From Deltaproteobacteria bacterium (GTDB lineage Bacteria > Myxococcota_A > Polyangia > Polyangiales > Houyiibacteriaceae): 42,632 nt of DNA. Positions 17,210 through 24,329 of the stretch are shown here, piece by piece (positions within the stretch are counted from its first letter, which is position 1; the number at the start of each line of letters is the position of its first letter). The stretch covers positions 1-42,632 of the forward strand of contig JAADHO010000052.1 of assembly GCA_013151775.1 (NCBI GenBank), given 5' to 3'. Below the pieces are notes generated by a model that saw only the letters and a list, made by a program, of their open reading frames with translations, made no database searches and was not told the origin of the DNA. The translations under genes were made by a program, and so were the position numbers.

Positions 17210-17656
17210 ATGTTGCACACACCGACCCGCGCTGCGCTCTGCCTCCTCTTCCTACTCACCGCCTGTGGCGACGACAGCTCGCCCGTCGACGCCACGCTGC
17301 CGATGGACGACGCCGCGCTGCCGCCTGCGGACGCTGCGAGCGACGCCGACCTGATGGACAGCGGCGTGACGCCGGCCCCAGACGCCGCCATGGCCGACAC
17401 CTGGACGGGCTTCGCCCAGACATTCTTCGCCGACTACTGCGTGGCCTGTCACGCGGGCGGCACGCGGGACTACCGCAGCATGACGGAGGTGATGCGGGAC
17501 TCGAGCACCATCGCCTGTGGCGTCAGCCCCACGCCGCGCGCGGGCTGTACGGGCTTCCCTCCGCCCGGGCAGTTTCCGGTGGGCAGTGGCCCGAAGCCTA
17601 GCGACGCGGAGCGTGAGCGCTTGGTCGCCTGGATCGACGCGGGCTTGCCCGAATAG
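17210..17656 (+). CDS. Second CxxCH lipoprotein, paralog of the gene at 16727
   Basis: 148 residues, lipobox LLTAC, then a Asp/Ala-rich linker. It shares with its neighbour WTxFAxxFFxxYCVxCH, a conserved Cys-Gly-Val-Ser-Pro block (IACGVSPTP here, IRCGVSPEP there), a following Cys, and a final ERLVAWIDAGLPE. The pair clearly arose by duplication. Heme binding is possible with a single CxxCH, but no axial Met can be fixed by eye. The gene is preceded by a short region without a clear promoter. Confidence 0.66.
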   Translation: MLHTPTRAALCLLFLLTACGDDSSPVDATLPMDDAALPPADAASDADLMDSGVTPAPDAAMADTWTGFAQTFFADYCVACHAGGTRDYRSMTEVMRDSSTIACGVSPTPRAGCTGFPPPGQFPVGSGPKPSDAERERLVAWIDAGLPE

Positions 17657-17664
17657 CCGCGAAT

Positions 17665-17704
17665 CTGACCGTCTCGGATACACGCACTAACCGAGAGAGT
17701 TACA
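17665..17704 (+). promoter_or_regulatory. Tandem upstream activator sites B1, B2
   Basis: B1 TGACCGTCTCGGATACA (17666-17682) and B2 TAACCGAGAGAGTTACA (17688-17704), 22 bases apart, reading towards the operon that starts at 17838. B2 ends 51 bases before the -24 element at 17755. Same 17-base pattern and near-identical geometry as the sites at 13657 and 24238. Confidence 0.65.
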
Positions 17705-17754
17705 GAACGCTGAGAATACCGACGCGCGGCACGGATCTACACGCCGAATCGACT

Positions 17755-17770
17755 TGGCCCGCTGCTTGCT
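17755..17770 (+). promoter_or_regulatory. Sigma-54 promoter of the HAMP-nhaA operon
   Basis: TGGCCCGCTGCTTGCT fits TGGCACG-N4-TTGCW with the GG and GC pairs correctly spaced. It ends 67 bases before the GTG at 17838. Confidence 0.78.
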
Positions 17771-17837
17771 AAGTCTCTCGCCGAGGTCCATGGCGATCGA
17801 TTGAGCGAGCGCCGCAGCGGATCCGAGGAGTCCCGTC

Positions 17838-18395
17838 GTGAAAAAATCCCTCAGCCTCTCCACCCTCGCAGCCGCTGCTACCGCACTCGCTCTAATCTTC
17901 GCCATGGGCCTCTACGCGGGGTATCAACACGTTCAGACCGGGGTCTCCTGGGAGAGCCTGTTCTTCACCCACGCCTGGCACGTCATCGCCCTCACCGCAA
18001 CGGTCGAGGTCGTGCTGGTGGTCGCCCTGCGAACCACGGTCTCGGACCCCATCCGCCGAGTGAACAAACACCTCTACGGAGTGGCCACGGGTCACGTGAA
18101 GCCGCTGGTGCTGTCGTCACAGGTGGAAGAGGTGGAGGAGCTCGTCAGTGGCGTGAACGCCATGGTCAAGCGCCTCGAGATGAGCCGCGATGAAGACGCC
18201 TTGCAGCGCTCAGACGAAGATCTCGCAGCCCTCGCCGAGCTGGTGCAGCGACTCGACCCGGACAACGGTGAGGCCATGGTGCGCCTCTCGCGTCTGGAGC
18301 GCGCTCTCTCGAGCGTACCCCGTCCGTCGAGCTACCCGCCGAAGCTACCGCAGGCGAACGAGGTCGTGGACTATCGCCTCGCCGCCCTCGTCTGA
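17838..18395 (+). CDS. Membrane HAMP-domain protein without an output domain
   Basis: 185 residues. GTG start with GAGGAG 7 bases upstream. Two membrane segments (about 8-28 and 46-66) enclose a periplasmic loop of under 20 residues. A HAMP-like helix pair follows (SDPIRRVNKHLYGVATGHVKPLV, VEEVEELVSGVNAMVKRLEMS). The C-terminal 70 residues look like a coiled coil or linker with no kinase, cyclase or methyl-accepting domain. It may pass a membrane signal to a partner, or be a regulatory partner of NhaA. First gene of a block behind a sigma-54 promoter; 15 bases before nhaA. Confidence 0.72.
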   Translation: MKKSLSLSTLAAAATALALIFAMGLYAGYQHVQTGVSWESLFFTHAWHVIALTATVEVVLVVALRTTVSDPIRRVNKHLYGVATGHVKPLVLSSQVEEVEELVSGVNAMVKRLEMSRDEDALQRSDEDLAALAELVQRLDPDNGEAMVRLSRLERALSSVPRPSSYPPKLPQANEVVDYRLAALV

Positions 18396-18410
18396 AGTGA
18401 GCGACAGGTC

Positions 18411-19649
18411 ATGAACAAGCTCGCACACAGAGGCTTGCGCCTGCTCTCGGAATTCTCCATTCCGCTCATCTCCGGTGTGGTCGTGGCGCTCATCTGGGCC
18501 AACGTCGCACCCGAGAGCCACGAGGCCCTGCTGCGCTGGTCGCCGCTCACCGATCTGGGCGTCGACGGCGTGGAGTGGCTGGACTTTCACTTCCTCGTGA
18601 ACGACGTCTTCATGGCGTTCTTCTTCGGCATCGCCACCAAGGAGATCGTCGAGAGCGTCCTACCCGGCGGCGCCCTCAATCCCCCACGGAAGGCGGTCAA
18701 CCCACTGTTGGCCACGCTCGGTGGCGTGCTCGGACCGATCGCCGTCTACCTGGTCTTCGTGTTGATTCGTGGCGACGGCTCCCTCACCCATGGTTGGGGC
18801 ATCCCCACGGCCACGGACATCGCCCTGGCGTGGCTCGTGGCGCGCATGGTCTTCGGCAAGGGTCACCCTGCCGTCAGCTTCTTGTTGCTGCTCGCGGTGG
18901 CGGATGACGCCATCGGGCTCGGCATCATCGCGGTGTTCTATCCCGATCCAGCGCACCCCGTTCAGCCCCTGTGGCTGGTGGCCGTGCTGGCCGGCATGCT
19001 CGCCGCCGGTGGCCTCAACAAGCTGAACGTCAAGAGCCCGTGGCTCTACCTGATCGGGCCCGGCGTGCTGTCCTGGTATGCGCTCCACTCCGCGCATCTG
19101 CACCCCGCCCTGGCGCTGGTGGCCATCGTGCCCTTCATGCCCCACGCGACTCACGACGAAGGCCTCTTCGTACACCAGGACGGCGCTCCTCAACAACGCG
19201 ACACCTTGAACAACTTCGAGCGCGCGTTCCGCCTGCCCGTCGACTTGGGGCTCTTCGCCTTCGGTCTGGCCAACGCCGCCGTGCCGCTCTCCGGTGTGGG
19301 CGACGCCACGATCGCGGTGCTGGTCGCGCTGCTGGTCGGCAAGACCTTCGGCATCTTCGGCTTCAGTCTGCTGGCGGAGCGCTTCGGCTTCCCGCTGCCG
19401 CAGGGCATGAACCGACGCAGCCTGTTCGTCGCGGGCATAACCGGCGCCCTCGGGCTGACGGTCGCACTCTTCGTGGCGGGAGTCGCCTTCACCGATCCGG
19501 GCCTGATGGGCGCGGCGAAGATGGGCGCCCTCGGCAGCGCCATCGCCGCCCCTGTGGCGCTGATCGCGGGTCGTCTGCTACGAGTACGCGAGGTCGACGC
19601 TGTGGCGAAGACTGAAAATCAGGGACCAGTCGTCGGCGCGGCGGCTTAG
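18411..19649 (+). CDS. nhaA: Na+/H+ antiporter NhaA
   Basis: 412 residues, multi-pass, the family length. NhaA exports Na+ (or Li+) in exchange for two H+ across the inner membrane. The catalytic aspartates are seen as VADDAIGLG (D165, D166), and the conserved TATDIA lies at 133-138. The N-terminal SGVVVALIWAN and the NDVFMAFFFGIATKEI segment are typical. The C-terminal tail after residue 395 is slightly long and Lys/Glu/Gln-containing. Its place in a sigma-54 block with periplasmic metal and redox proteins suggests a stress-response role rather than housekeeping. Confidence 0.93.
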   Translation: MNKLAHRGLRLLSEFSIPLISGVVVALIWANVAPESHEALLRWSPLTDLGVDGVEWLDFHFLVNDVFMAFFFGIATKEIVESVLPGGALNPPRKAVNPLLATLGGVLGPIAVYLVFVLIRGDGSLTHGWGIPTATDIALAWLVARMVFGKGHPAVSFLLLLAVADDAIGLGIIAVFYPDPAHPVQPLWLVAVLAGMLAAGGLNKLNVKSPWLYLIGPGVLSWYALHSAHLHPALALVAIVPFMPHATHDEGLFVHQDGAPQQRDTLNNFERAFRLPVDLGLFAFGLANAAVPLSGVGDATIAVLVALLVGKTFGIFGFSLLAERFGFPLPQGMNRRSLFVAGITGALGLTVALFVAGVAFTDPGLMGAAKMGALGSAIAAPVALIAGRLLRVREVDAVAKTENQGPVVGAAA

Positions 19650-19656
19650 GTCACAT

Positions 19657-19687
19657 CTACCGAGCGGACCACTAACCGAGTGGACCA
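19657..19687 (+). repeat. Short direct repeat upstream of the DUF3347 gene
   Basis: CTACCGAGCGGACCA (19657-19671) is followed at once by CTAACCGAGTGGACCA (19672-19687). The first half resembles the B2 activator site (TAACCGAG), but the second arm is missing and no -24/-12 element follows before the start at 19739. It could be an operator for an internal promoter; function unknown. Confidence 0.4.
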
Positions 19688-19738
19688 TTTCACCCCAAGG
19701 GGTCGCAGACCATGTGACCCCGACGACTGGAGTATCTC

Positions 19739-20275
19739 GTGAAGAACACAACCTCATCCCTGGCTGTGGTCGGGCTCTTGGTCCTGATGGGCTGCTCCGA
19801 CAGCTCCGACGCTCCTGCCGCCCCCGAGACCGCATCCGAACCCAGCGCAGAGGCACCGAGCGCAGGGCCAGCGAGCGCGGCGCTCGACAGCGTGTTCTCT
19901 GAATACGAGCAGATCCGTGACGCGTTGGTGCGAGACGAAGCGTCGCAGATCGCCGCGGCAGCCACCCGCATCCACGACCAAGCCCAAGGCATCCACACGC
20001 CCGCGCTGCAGGCGCGCATGACCGAAGTGGCGAGCGCCGCCGAGGCACTCTCCCAAGCCGACGCCGCCGATCTCCCGGCCGTGCGCCGCGCCTTCGGAGC
20101 GCTCAGTCAGCCGCTGGTGGCGCTGCTCGACGAGAACGCCGAGCTCGCGAGTAACCGATACGTCTTCGAGTGTCCCATGGCCGAAGGCTATGGCCGCTGG
20201 ATCCAGCCGACCGAAGAGCTGCAGAACCCCTACATGGGTACGATGCAGCCGACCTGCGGCCAGGCTGTCCCTTGA
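19739..20275 (+). CDS. DUF3347-type lipoprotein
   Basis: 178 residues. GTG start with GGAG about 8 bases upstream. Lipobox LVLMGC; Ser/Ala/Pro linker; then a helical domain (EYEQIRDALVRDEASQIAAAA.RIHD..) ending in the conserved FECPMAEGYGRWIQPTEELQNPYMGTMQPTCG, the signature of DUF3347. That domain occurs in efflux-pump periplasmic proteins and other copper- or metal-linked envelope proteins; the terminal Cys-Pro-Met and Met-x-x-x-Cys-Gly are plausible metal ligands. Fourth-kilobase member of the block 17838-23842, following nhaA after 89 bases that hold a direct repeat. Confidence 0.76.
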   Translation: MKNTTSSLAVVGLLVLMGCSDSSDAPAAPETASEPSAEAPSAGPASAALDSVFSEYEQIRDALVRDEASQIAAAATRIHDQAQGIHTPALQARMTEVASAAEALSQADAADLPAVRRAFGALSQPLVALLDENAELASNRYVFECPMAEGYGRWIQPTEELQNPYMGTMQPTCGQAVP

Positions 20276-20345
20276 GCGCGGACTACCTCTCACAGATCGC
20301 GAACGCGTCCCGATCACCCGCCGTAGCCGACGGGCGCTCGACTCG

Positions 20346-21685
20346 ATGAGTCGCGAACCGGGTCTCTACTTGCGTCAGGGGAGCCGCTCGGCTCTGGGCC
20401 GTGTTGCGCTCTACCTGTTGATCGTGCTCTCGCCCTTGGCCTTCGCCTTCGCCGCGCAGGCCGAGACGGATCATCCGCTGCTCCAAGAGATCGCGAAAGG
20501 GCTCGCGCTCACGGCCTTCGCCATCGTGGCGCTGCAGCCGGTCTTGGCCGCCCGCTACCGCTGGGTCGAGCGACCCTTCGGCCAGGACACGCTCTACCGC
20601 TTCCACCGCAACATGGGCATGTTCGCCGGTGTGCTGCTGCTCGCGCACCCGATCCTCTACGCCGCCGGGGGTGAGTGGGATCTGCTCTACAGCTTCGAGG
20701 GAGGCTGGGAGGTGGCCCTCGGTCGGGTCGCCTTGCTCGCGCTCGTCGGCATCATCCTGACGTCGGTCTTCCGGACGTCCATGCGACTCGACTTCGAGAC
20801 CTGGCGCGGCGTCCACAACGGCCTGGCGCTCAGCCTGCTCGTGCTCGGTTTCGTGCACAGCGTGGCCGCGGGCGGAGACTTGAGCGAGTGGCCCATGCGC
20901 CTGGTCGGGCTGATGCTCTTCTCCCTCGGCTTCGTGAGCCAGCTGGCGCACTTCCGCTCGGTGCACAGCCGAGAGCACGCGACGGAGTTCGTGGTCGTCC
21001 GCGTGACCCCGGAGACCGCCGACGTGTGCAGCCTCGAGCTGAAGCCGGCGAGACCCGAGCTCGGGATCGACCATCTGCCAGGCCAATTCCTCTTTCTCAC
21101 CCTGCACCGGGAGTCGGGACCGACCGAGGAGCATCCCTTCAGCATCGCCTCCGCTCCGTCCAGAGACGGCCACGTGACGGCGACCATCAAGGCCTCCGGA
21201 GACTTCACGCGCAGCATCCGCGACACCGAGGTCGGCGATCGTGCGTGCGTGCGCCCTTCGGTCGCTTCTCACACCTGCTGCACGACGAGCAGGATCCGAT
21301 GGTCTTCGTCGCGGGCGGCGTGGGCGTCACACCCATGCTCAGCATGCTGCGACACATGCACCAAGAAGGCAGCGACCGCTCCGTGCTCTTGCTCTACGGC
21401 AACCGCACGCAGGCGGACATCGTGGCGCGCGCCGAGCTGGATGAGATCGCGGCGTCGGGCAAACCCTCGCTGCGGGTGGTGCACGTCTTGAGCAAGGCTG
21501 ACGCGAGCTGGCAGGGGGAGACCGGGCGCATCGACTGCGGCTGCATCGAGCGACACGCGGGTGGACTCGACGACAGAGCCTTCTACGTGAGCGGACCTCC
21601 CATGATGATCGACGCCGTGGTGCGCACACTGCGCGAGTCGGGCGTGCCGGATCGCCACATTCACTTCGAGCGCTTTTCCCTATGA
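20346..21685 (+). pseudogene. Ferric-reductase-like flavocytochrome with a frameshift (about 446 aa if restored)
   Basis: Starts at ATG 20346. The N-terminal half is a ferric-reductase-like membrane domain with several helices and conserved His (YRFHRNMGMFAGVLLLAHPILY, GVHNGLALSLLVLGFVHS), heme-binding in the family. An FAD-binding barrel (DHLPGQFLFL, EEHPFSIASAPS) and NAD-binding domain (VFVAGGVGVTPMLSMLRHM, FYVSGPPMMID) follow. The frame breaks near 21242-21254, inside the tetranucleotide run CGTGCGTGCGTGCG: the first part is read in one frame, the rest in the -1 frame. One more CGTG unit would restore GDRACVRAPFGRF, exactly the expected spacing to the conserved PFGRF. So it is either a phase-variable gene, a broken gene, or a sequencing error. 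The predicted role is transmembrane electron transfer to metal ions or quinones. Confidence 0.75.
21243..21256 (+). repeat. Tetranucleotide run at the frameshift
   Basis: Three CGTG-type units in a row (gatCGTGCGTGCGTGCGccc). The run lies exactly where the flavocytochrome reading frame changes by -1, and gaining one unit restores the family's spacing. Coordinates are within a few bases. Confidence 0.6.
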
Positions 21686-21710
21686 CCTGGGCTGGGCAAG
21701 GAGAGAACCT

Positions 21711-22244
21711 ATGAAGAGGACGAAGAGCGCGATGCTCGCCACCCTGGCTGTCATGCTGCTCACGACCACGGGGGTGGTGGCCCTGGCCTTGGTCCGGGCT
21801 GACGGAAGCGAAGCCGGCGAACACGGACACGGCGAGGCCGGCGAGGCCGATGAGGCCGGTGGACACGGCGAGGCCGGCGAGGCCGGTGGACACGACGAGG
21901 CCGACGAGGCCGGTGGACACGGCGAGGTCGGCGAGGCCGGTGGACACGACGAGGCCGACGAGGCCGGTGGACACGGCGAGGCCGGCGAGGCCGGTGGACA
22001 CGACGAGGCCGACGAGGTCGAGGTCGACGGGACCGAGGTCGGGGAAGAGGGAGAGCTCGAATCGGGTGACACCGGCTCTCCGACGGGCGCCGCACTCCCT
22101 CGAGGTGTCGCCCCGCCCGAGCCGACGGAGCCGACGGAGCAGCACGACCCCGGGGTTCGCGGGCGCGGAGCTTCGCACTCCGGTTCGGGCGACCACCGCA
22201 GGCGGCGACCCTCGAAGAACCACGGTTCGTCGAGCCACAACTGA
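21711..22244 (+). CDS. Exported His/Glu/Gly-rich repeat protein
   Basis: 177 residues with AAGGAG 8 bases before the ATG. Signal peptide or single membrane segment (residues 7-29), then a region of six 9-residue repeats GGHxEAxEA alternating Gly-Gly-His-Gly-Glu and Gly-Gly-His-Asp-Glu forms. The C-terminus is basic and Ser/His-rich. Repeating His and Glu residues are a plausible low-affinity metal (Ni, Zn, Cu) or proton buffer in the periplasm. I know no named family. It is located in the sigma-54 block between the flavocytochrome and the membrane synthetase. Confidence 0.66.
   Translation: MKRTKSAMLATLAVMLLTTTGVVALALVRADGSEAGEHGHGEAGEADEAGGHGEAGEAGGHDEADEAGGHGEVGEAGGHDEADEAGGHGEAGEAGGHDEADEVEVDGTEVGEEGELESGDTGSPTGAALPRGVAPPEPTEPTEQHDPGVRGRGASHSGSGDHRRRRPSKNHGSSSHN
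21858..22019 (+). repeat. Six 27-bp coding repeats (three 54-bp doublets)
   Basis: 162 bases = 6 x 27. Units code GGHGEAGEA, GGHDEADEA, GGHGEVGEA, GGHDEADEA, GGHGEAGEA, GGHDEADEV, alternating G- and D-forms, so the array grew as 54-base doublets. Length variation between strains would be in frame. Confidence 0.85.
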
Positions 22245-22272
22245 GCGTCTCGAGTTCGCGACTTGGCGGCGC

Positions 22273-22325
22273 ATGAGTCTGGCACGCTACCTGCACGAGC
22301 CGCGCGCATGAGGTTCGCAGGGTGA
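22273..22325 (+). other. Two tiny overlapping leader ORFs before the synthetase gene
   Basis: ATG at 22273 opens 12 codons ending at TGA 22309-22311, which overlaps the ATG at 22308. That second start opens five codons ending at TGA 22323-22325, which overlaps the GTG start of the synthetase at 22322. Both junctions are ATGA or GTGA overlaps. The chain could couple translation; it may also be chance in GC-rich sequence. Confidence 0.3.
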
Positions 22326-23842
22326 TACGGAAAGTGCCCACTCGGGGGATGCCCTTGGGGTGGCGCGTGGGCATCGCCACGGGCATCGCCGTCACCATCG
22401 CCATGGGACCGGTCGCGATCTTCCAAGGCAGCCTCGCCCGAGACGCCGCCATGGCCGAACGCACCCAGACGCTGCGGCTGGTGGCGGCGCCGCTGGTCAC
22501 GGACCTGGAGCACGCCGGCGGGCCCGCCGAGGTGCAGATGGCCTTGGCCAGGTTCCGCCAAGCCTTCGTTCACCGAGGGCTGCCCGTGCCCGAGGTCGAG
22601 CTCGAGCCCGGCGGGCCCGATCCCGGCGATGATCCACCGGCGAGCCTGAGCTTGCCCGTCTCGGTCGCGAGCCTCGCGGGAGGCCGAGGCACGCTGCGGC
22701 TGACGATGCCTGCGAGCCTGATGGTGCGTCGAGATCGTGAGGCGCTCGCGGGCTGGGCGCTGCACCTGCTCGCGACCTTGACCGTAGTGATCACCTTCCT
22801 GCTGGTGGTGCTGCGCTACTTGGTGGTGCGCCCGCTCGCGAGGTTGGTGGACGCGGCGCGCAAGATGGAGATGGGCTACTGGCACGCGGTGCGCGATCCC
22901 GGCGGGGCGTGGGAGGTCCGCTGGCTCGCATGGCGCTTCTCCGAAATGGGCCGTCAGCTCGATCTGGCCGTGAAGAATCTCGTGCACGCGGAGCGCGCTG
23001 GAGCGTTGGCGGCGCCGAGCAGCCCCGAAGACGCGCCCGACTGCGACGCCTGTGAGTCCGCCGCCCCGACGACGGAAGCCAGCGCGGACACGCAGAACGC
23101 CCACTACGACGCAGCGGCCGACGCAGTGGATGTCGCCAACGCCAGAGCGCAGCGGCGCGAGCAGGACGCGGTGCTGCGCCGACTCCGAGGCGTGTCCGAG
23201 CGGCTCGCCCACGGGCTGGCGGCCGGCACACCCGATCTGAAGCTCGCCCGAGTCACGTGGGACGAGCACGCTTCGGAGGCCGAGCGACGCGGCGACATGG
23301 GCTTGGCGGCGCTGCTCGAAGACCTGGCGTTTCGGACGCTGCACCCGGACACCTACGCCGAGCTAGAGCTGTCGCTGCACCTCGGGCGAGAACGGCGAAG
23401 TCTGTGGGTGAAGCTGCAAGGACGCGCCCTCGAGCGCCTGCTCGAAGACGCCGGCTGCCCGGCGCTGACGGTGAAGCATCGCGTGAAGAGCACGGCCAGC
23501 GTCTACCGAAAGATGCAGGCCAAAGGTCTCGAGCTAGACGAGGTGCACGACCTCTTCGCGTTTCGTGTCGTCGTGCCCCGGGAGCAGGACTGCTACCTAG
23601 CTCTCGGCGTCATCCACCGCTCCTTCGAGCCCCTGCTCGGGCGCTTCTCGGACTACATCGCGTCTCCCAAGCCGAGCGGATATCAGAGCCTCCACACCAT
23701 CGTTCGCCCGCTGGATCCTGGAGCGCCGATCTTCGAGATCCAGATCCGCTCCGAGGCGATGCACACGCTCGCCGAGTCCGGATCCGCGGCGCATTGGCGC
23801 TACAAGCGCGAGCCCATCACGCACGCCGAGCTGGACCTGTGA
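22322..23842 (+). CDS. Membrane-bound HAMP-RelA/SpoT (p)ppGpp synthetase
   Basis: 506 residues from GTG 22322 with GAGG 8 bases upstream; GTG 22334 and ATG 22349 are alternatives. Order: membrane helix 1 (about 13-33), periplasmic domain of about 105 residues, helix 2 (about 142-166), HAMP-like segment (167-215), linker, then a RelA/SpoT synthetase domain (about 325-495). The synthetase has the expected residues: HRVKS with R387 and K389, VHDLFAFR with D410, PSGYQSLHT with Y454, FEIQIRS with E472, and the closing ESGSAAHWRYK. LEDLAFRTLHPDTYAEL (332-348) matches the segment that follows the HD hydrolase in long RSH proteins; no HD, TGS or ACT domain is seen. So it looks like a synthetase whose hydrolase half was replaced by a transmembrane HAMP sensor. 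It would make pppGpp/ppGpp from GTP/GDP and ATP in response to an envelope signal. Last gene of the sigma-54 block. Confidence 0.85.
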   Translation: MIRKVPTRGMPLGWRVGIATGIAVTIAMGPVAIFQGSLARDAAMAERTQTLRLVAAPLVTDLEHAGGPAEVQMALARFRQAFVHRGLPVPEVELEPGGPDPGDDPPASLSLPVSVASLAGGRGTLRLTMPASLMVRRDREALAGWALHLLATLTVVITFLLVVLRYLVVRPLARLVDAARKMEMGYWHAVRDPGGAWEVRWLAWRFSEMGRQLDLAVKNLVHAERAGALAAPSSPEDAPDCDACESAAPTTEASADTQNAHYDAAADAVDVANARAQRREQDAVLRRLRGVSERLAHGLAAGTPDLKLARVTWDEHASEAERRGDMGLAALLEDLAFRTLHPDTYAELELSLHLGRERRSLWVKLQGRALERLLEDAGCPALTVKHRVKSTASVYRKMQAKGLELDEVHDLFAFRVVVPREQDCYLALGVIHRSFEPLLGRFSDYIASPKPSGYQSLHTIVRPLDPGAPIFEIQIRSEAMHTLAESGSAAHWRYKREPITHAELDL

Positions 23843-23859
23843 GCCAGGCTGGAGCGGAC

Positions 23860-24102
23860 TCAGGAGTGGTGCATGCTCATGCTCGATTGGGCGGGCGAAT
23901 CGAAGCGTCCCTGCGCGTGGTACTGAAACCAGAAATAACTAGTGCAGAGCGAGGCGCCGACTCCGCCCAGCAGCAGCACCAAGCCCGCCGCTCGCAGCAG
24001 CTTGGCCGGAGCCTCCTTGGCGGCGAGATGCAAGAGCACGAGCCCCGCCGCCGCGGCGAAGAGCTCGAGCATGAACGCGATGTCTCCCAAGAACTGACTC
24101 AT
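23860..24102 (-). CDS. Small two-helix membrane protein under sigma-54 control
   Basis: 80 residues from the ATG at 24102, with GGAGG 7 bases upstream; a longer frame to 24474 would run through the promoter region and merR and is rejected. Two hydrophobic segments (about 8-26 and 36-54) frame an ApaK-type basic loop, then SLCTSYFWFQYHAQGRF and a Met/His-containing tail (SMSMHHS) that might bind a metal. Convergent with the synthetase gene (17-base gap). A sigma-54 promoter and tandem activator sites precede it. Function unknown. Confidence 0.68.
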   Translation of the reverse strand: MSQFLGDIAFMLELFAAAAGLVLLHLAAKEAPAKLLRAAGLVLLLGGVGASLCTSYFWFQYHAQGRFDSPAQSSMSMHHS

Positions 24103-24168
24103 CGAAGCCTCCGTGTGCTCGTGGCGGGCGCCACGGTAGCGCGGCGGGATCACCCACGCGTGTCCAAC

Positions 24169-24184
24169 AGCAAGCACCGTGCCG
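24169..24184 (-). promoter_or_regulatory. Sigma-54 promoter of the 80-aa membrane protein
   Basis: On the minus strand CGGCACGGTGCTTGCT, matching TGGCACG-N4-TTGCW at all but the first base. It lies 66 bases before the ATG at 24102. Confidence 0.75.
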
Positions 24185-24237
24185 CCGGTCCCCGCCGGGA
24201 TCGCAGGACGTACAGCAACACCTCCAGGGGCTGATTC

Positions 24238-24275
24238 TGTAACCGATGAGGTCACCAGTGTAACCCATTCGGTCA
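24238..24275 (-). promoter_or_regulatory. Tandem upstream activator sites E1, E2
   Basis: In the direction of the minus-strand gene: E1 TGACCGAATGGGTTACA (24259-24275) and E2 TGACCTCATCGGTTACA (24238-24254), 21 bases apart. Both fit TGACC-N5-GGTTACA exactly. The site nearer the promoter ends 53 bases from the -24 element at 24184. These are the best copies of the pattern in the window. Confidence 0.72.
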
Positions 24276-24329
24276 AATTGACCTCGGATCCCCTGATGAT
24301 CGGCGCTGGACTCTGGGACATGGAGTCGC

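Noticed and set aside
19657-19687. Direct repeat before the DUF3347 gene as another tandem activator pair
   Set aside because: The second arm of the site is missing, spacing is 16 not 21-22, and no -24/-12 element follows.
22322-22370. Start of the synthetase at ATG 22349
   Set aside because: Not excluded, but GTG 22322 has a GAGG site at good distance and overlaps the preceding mini-ORF; ATG 22349 lacks a clear ribosome site.
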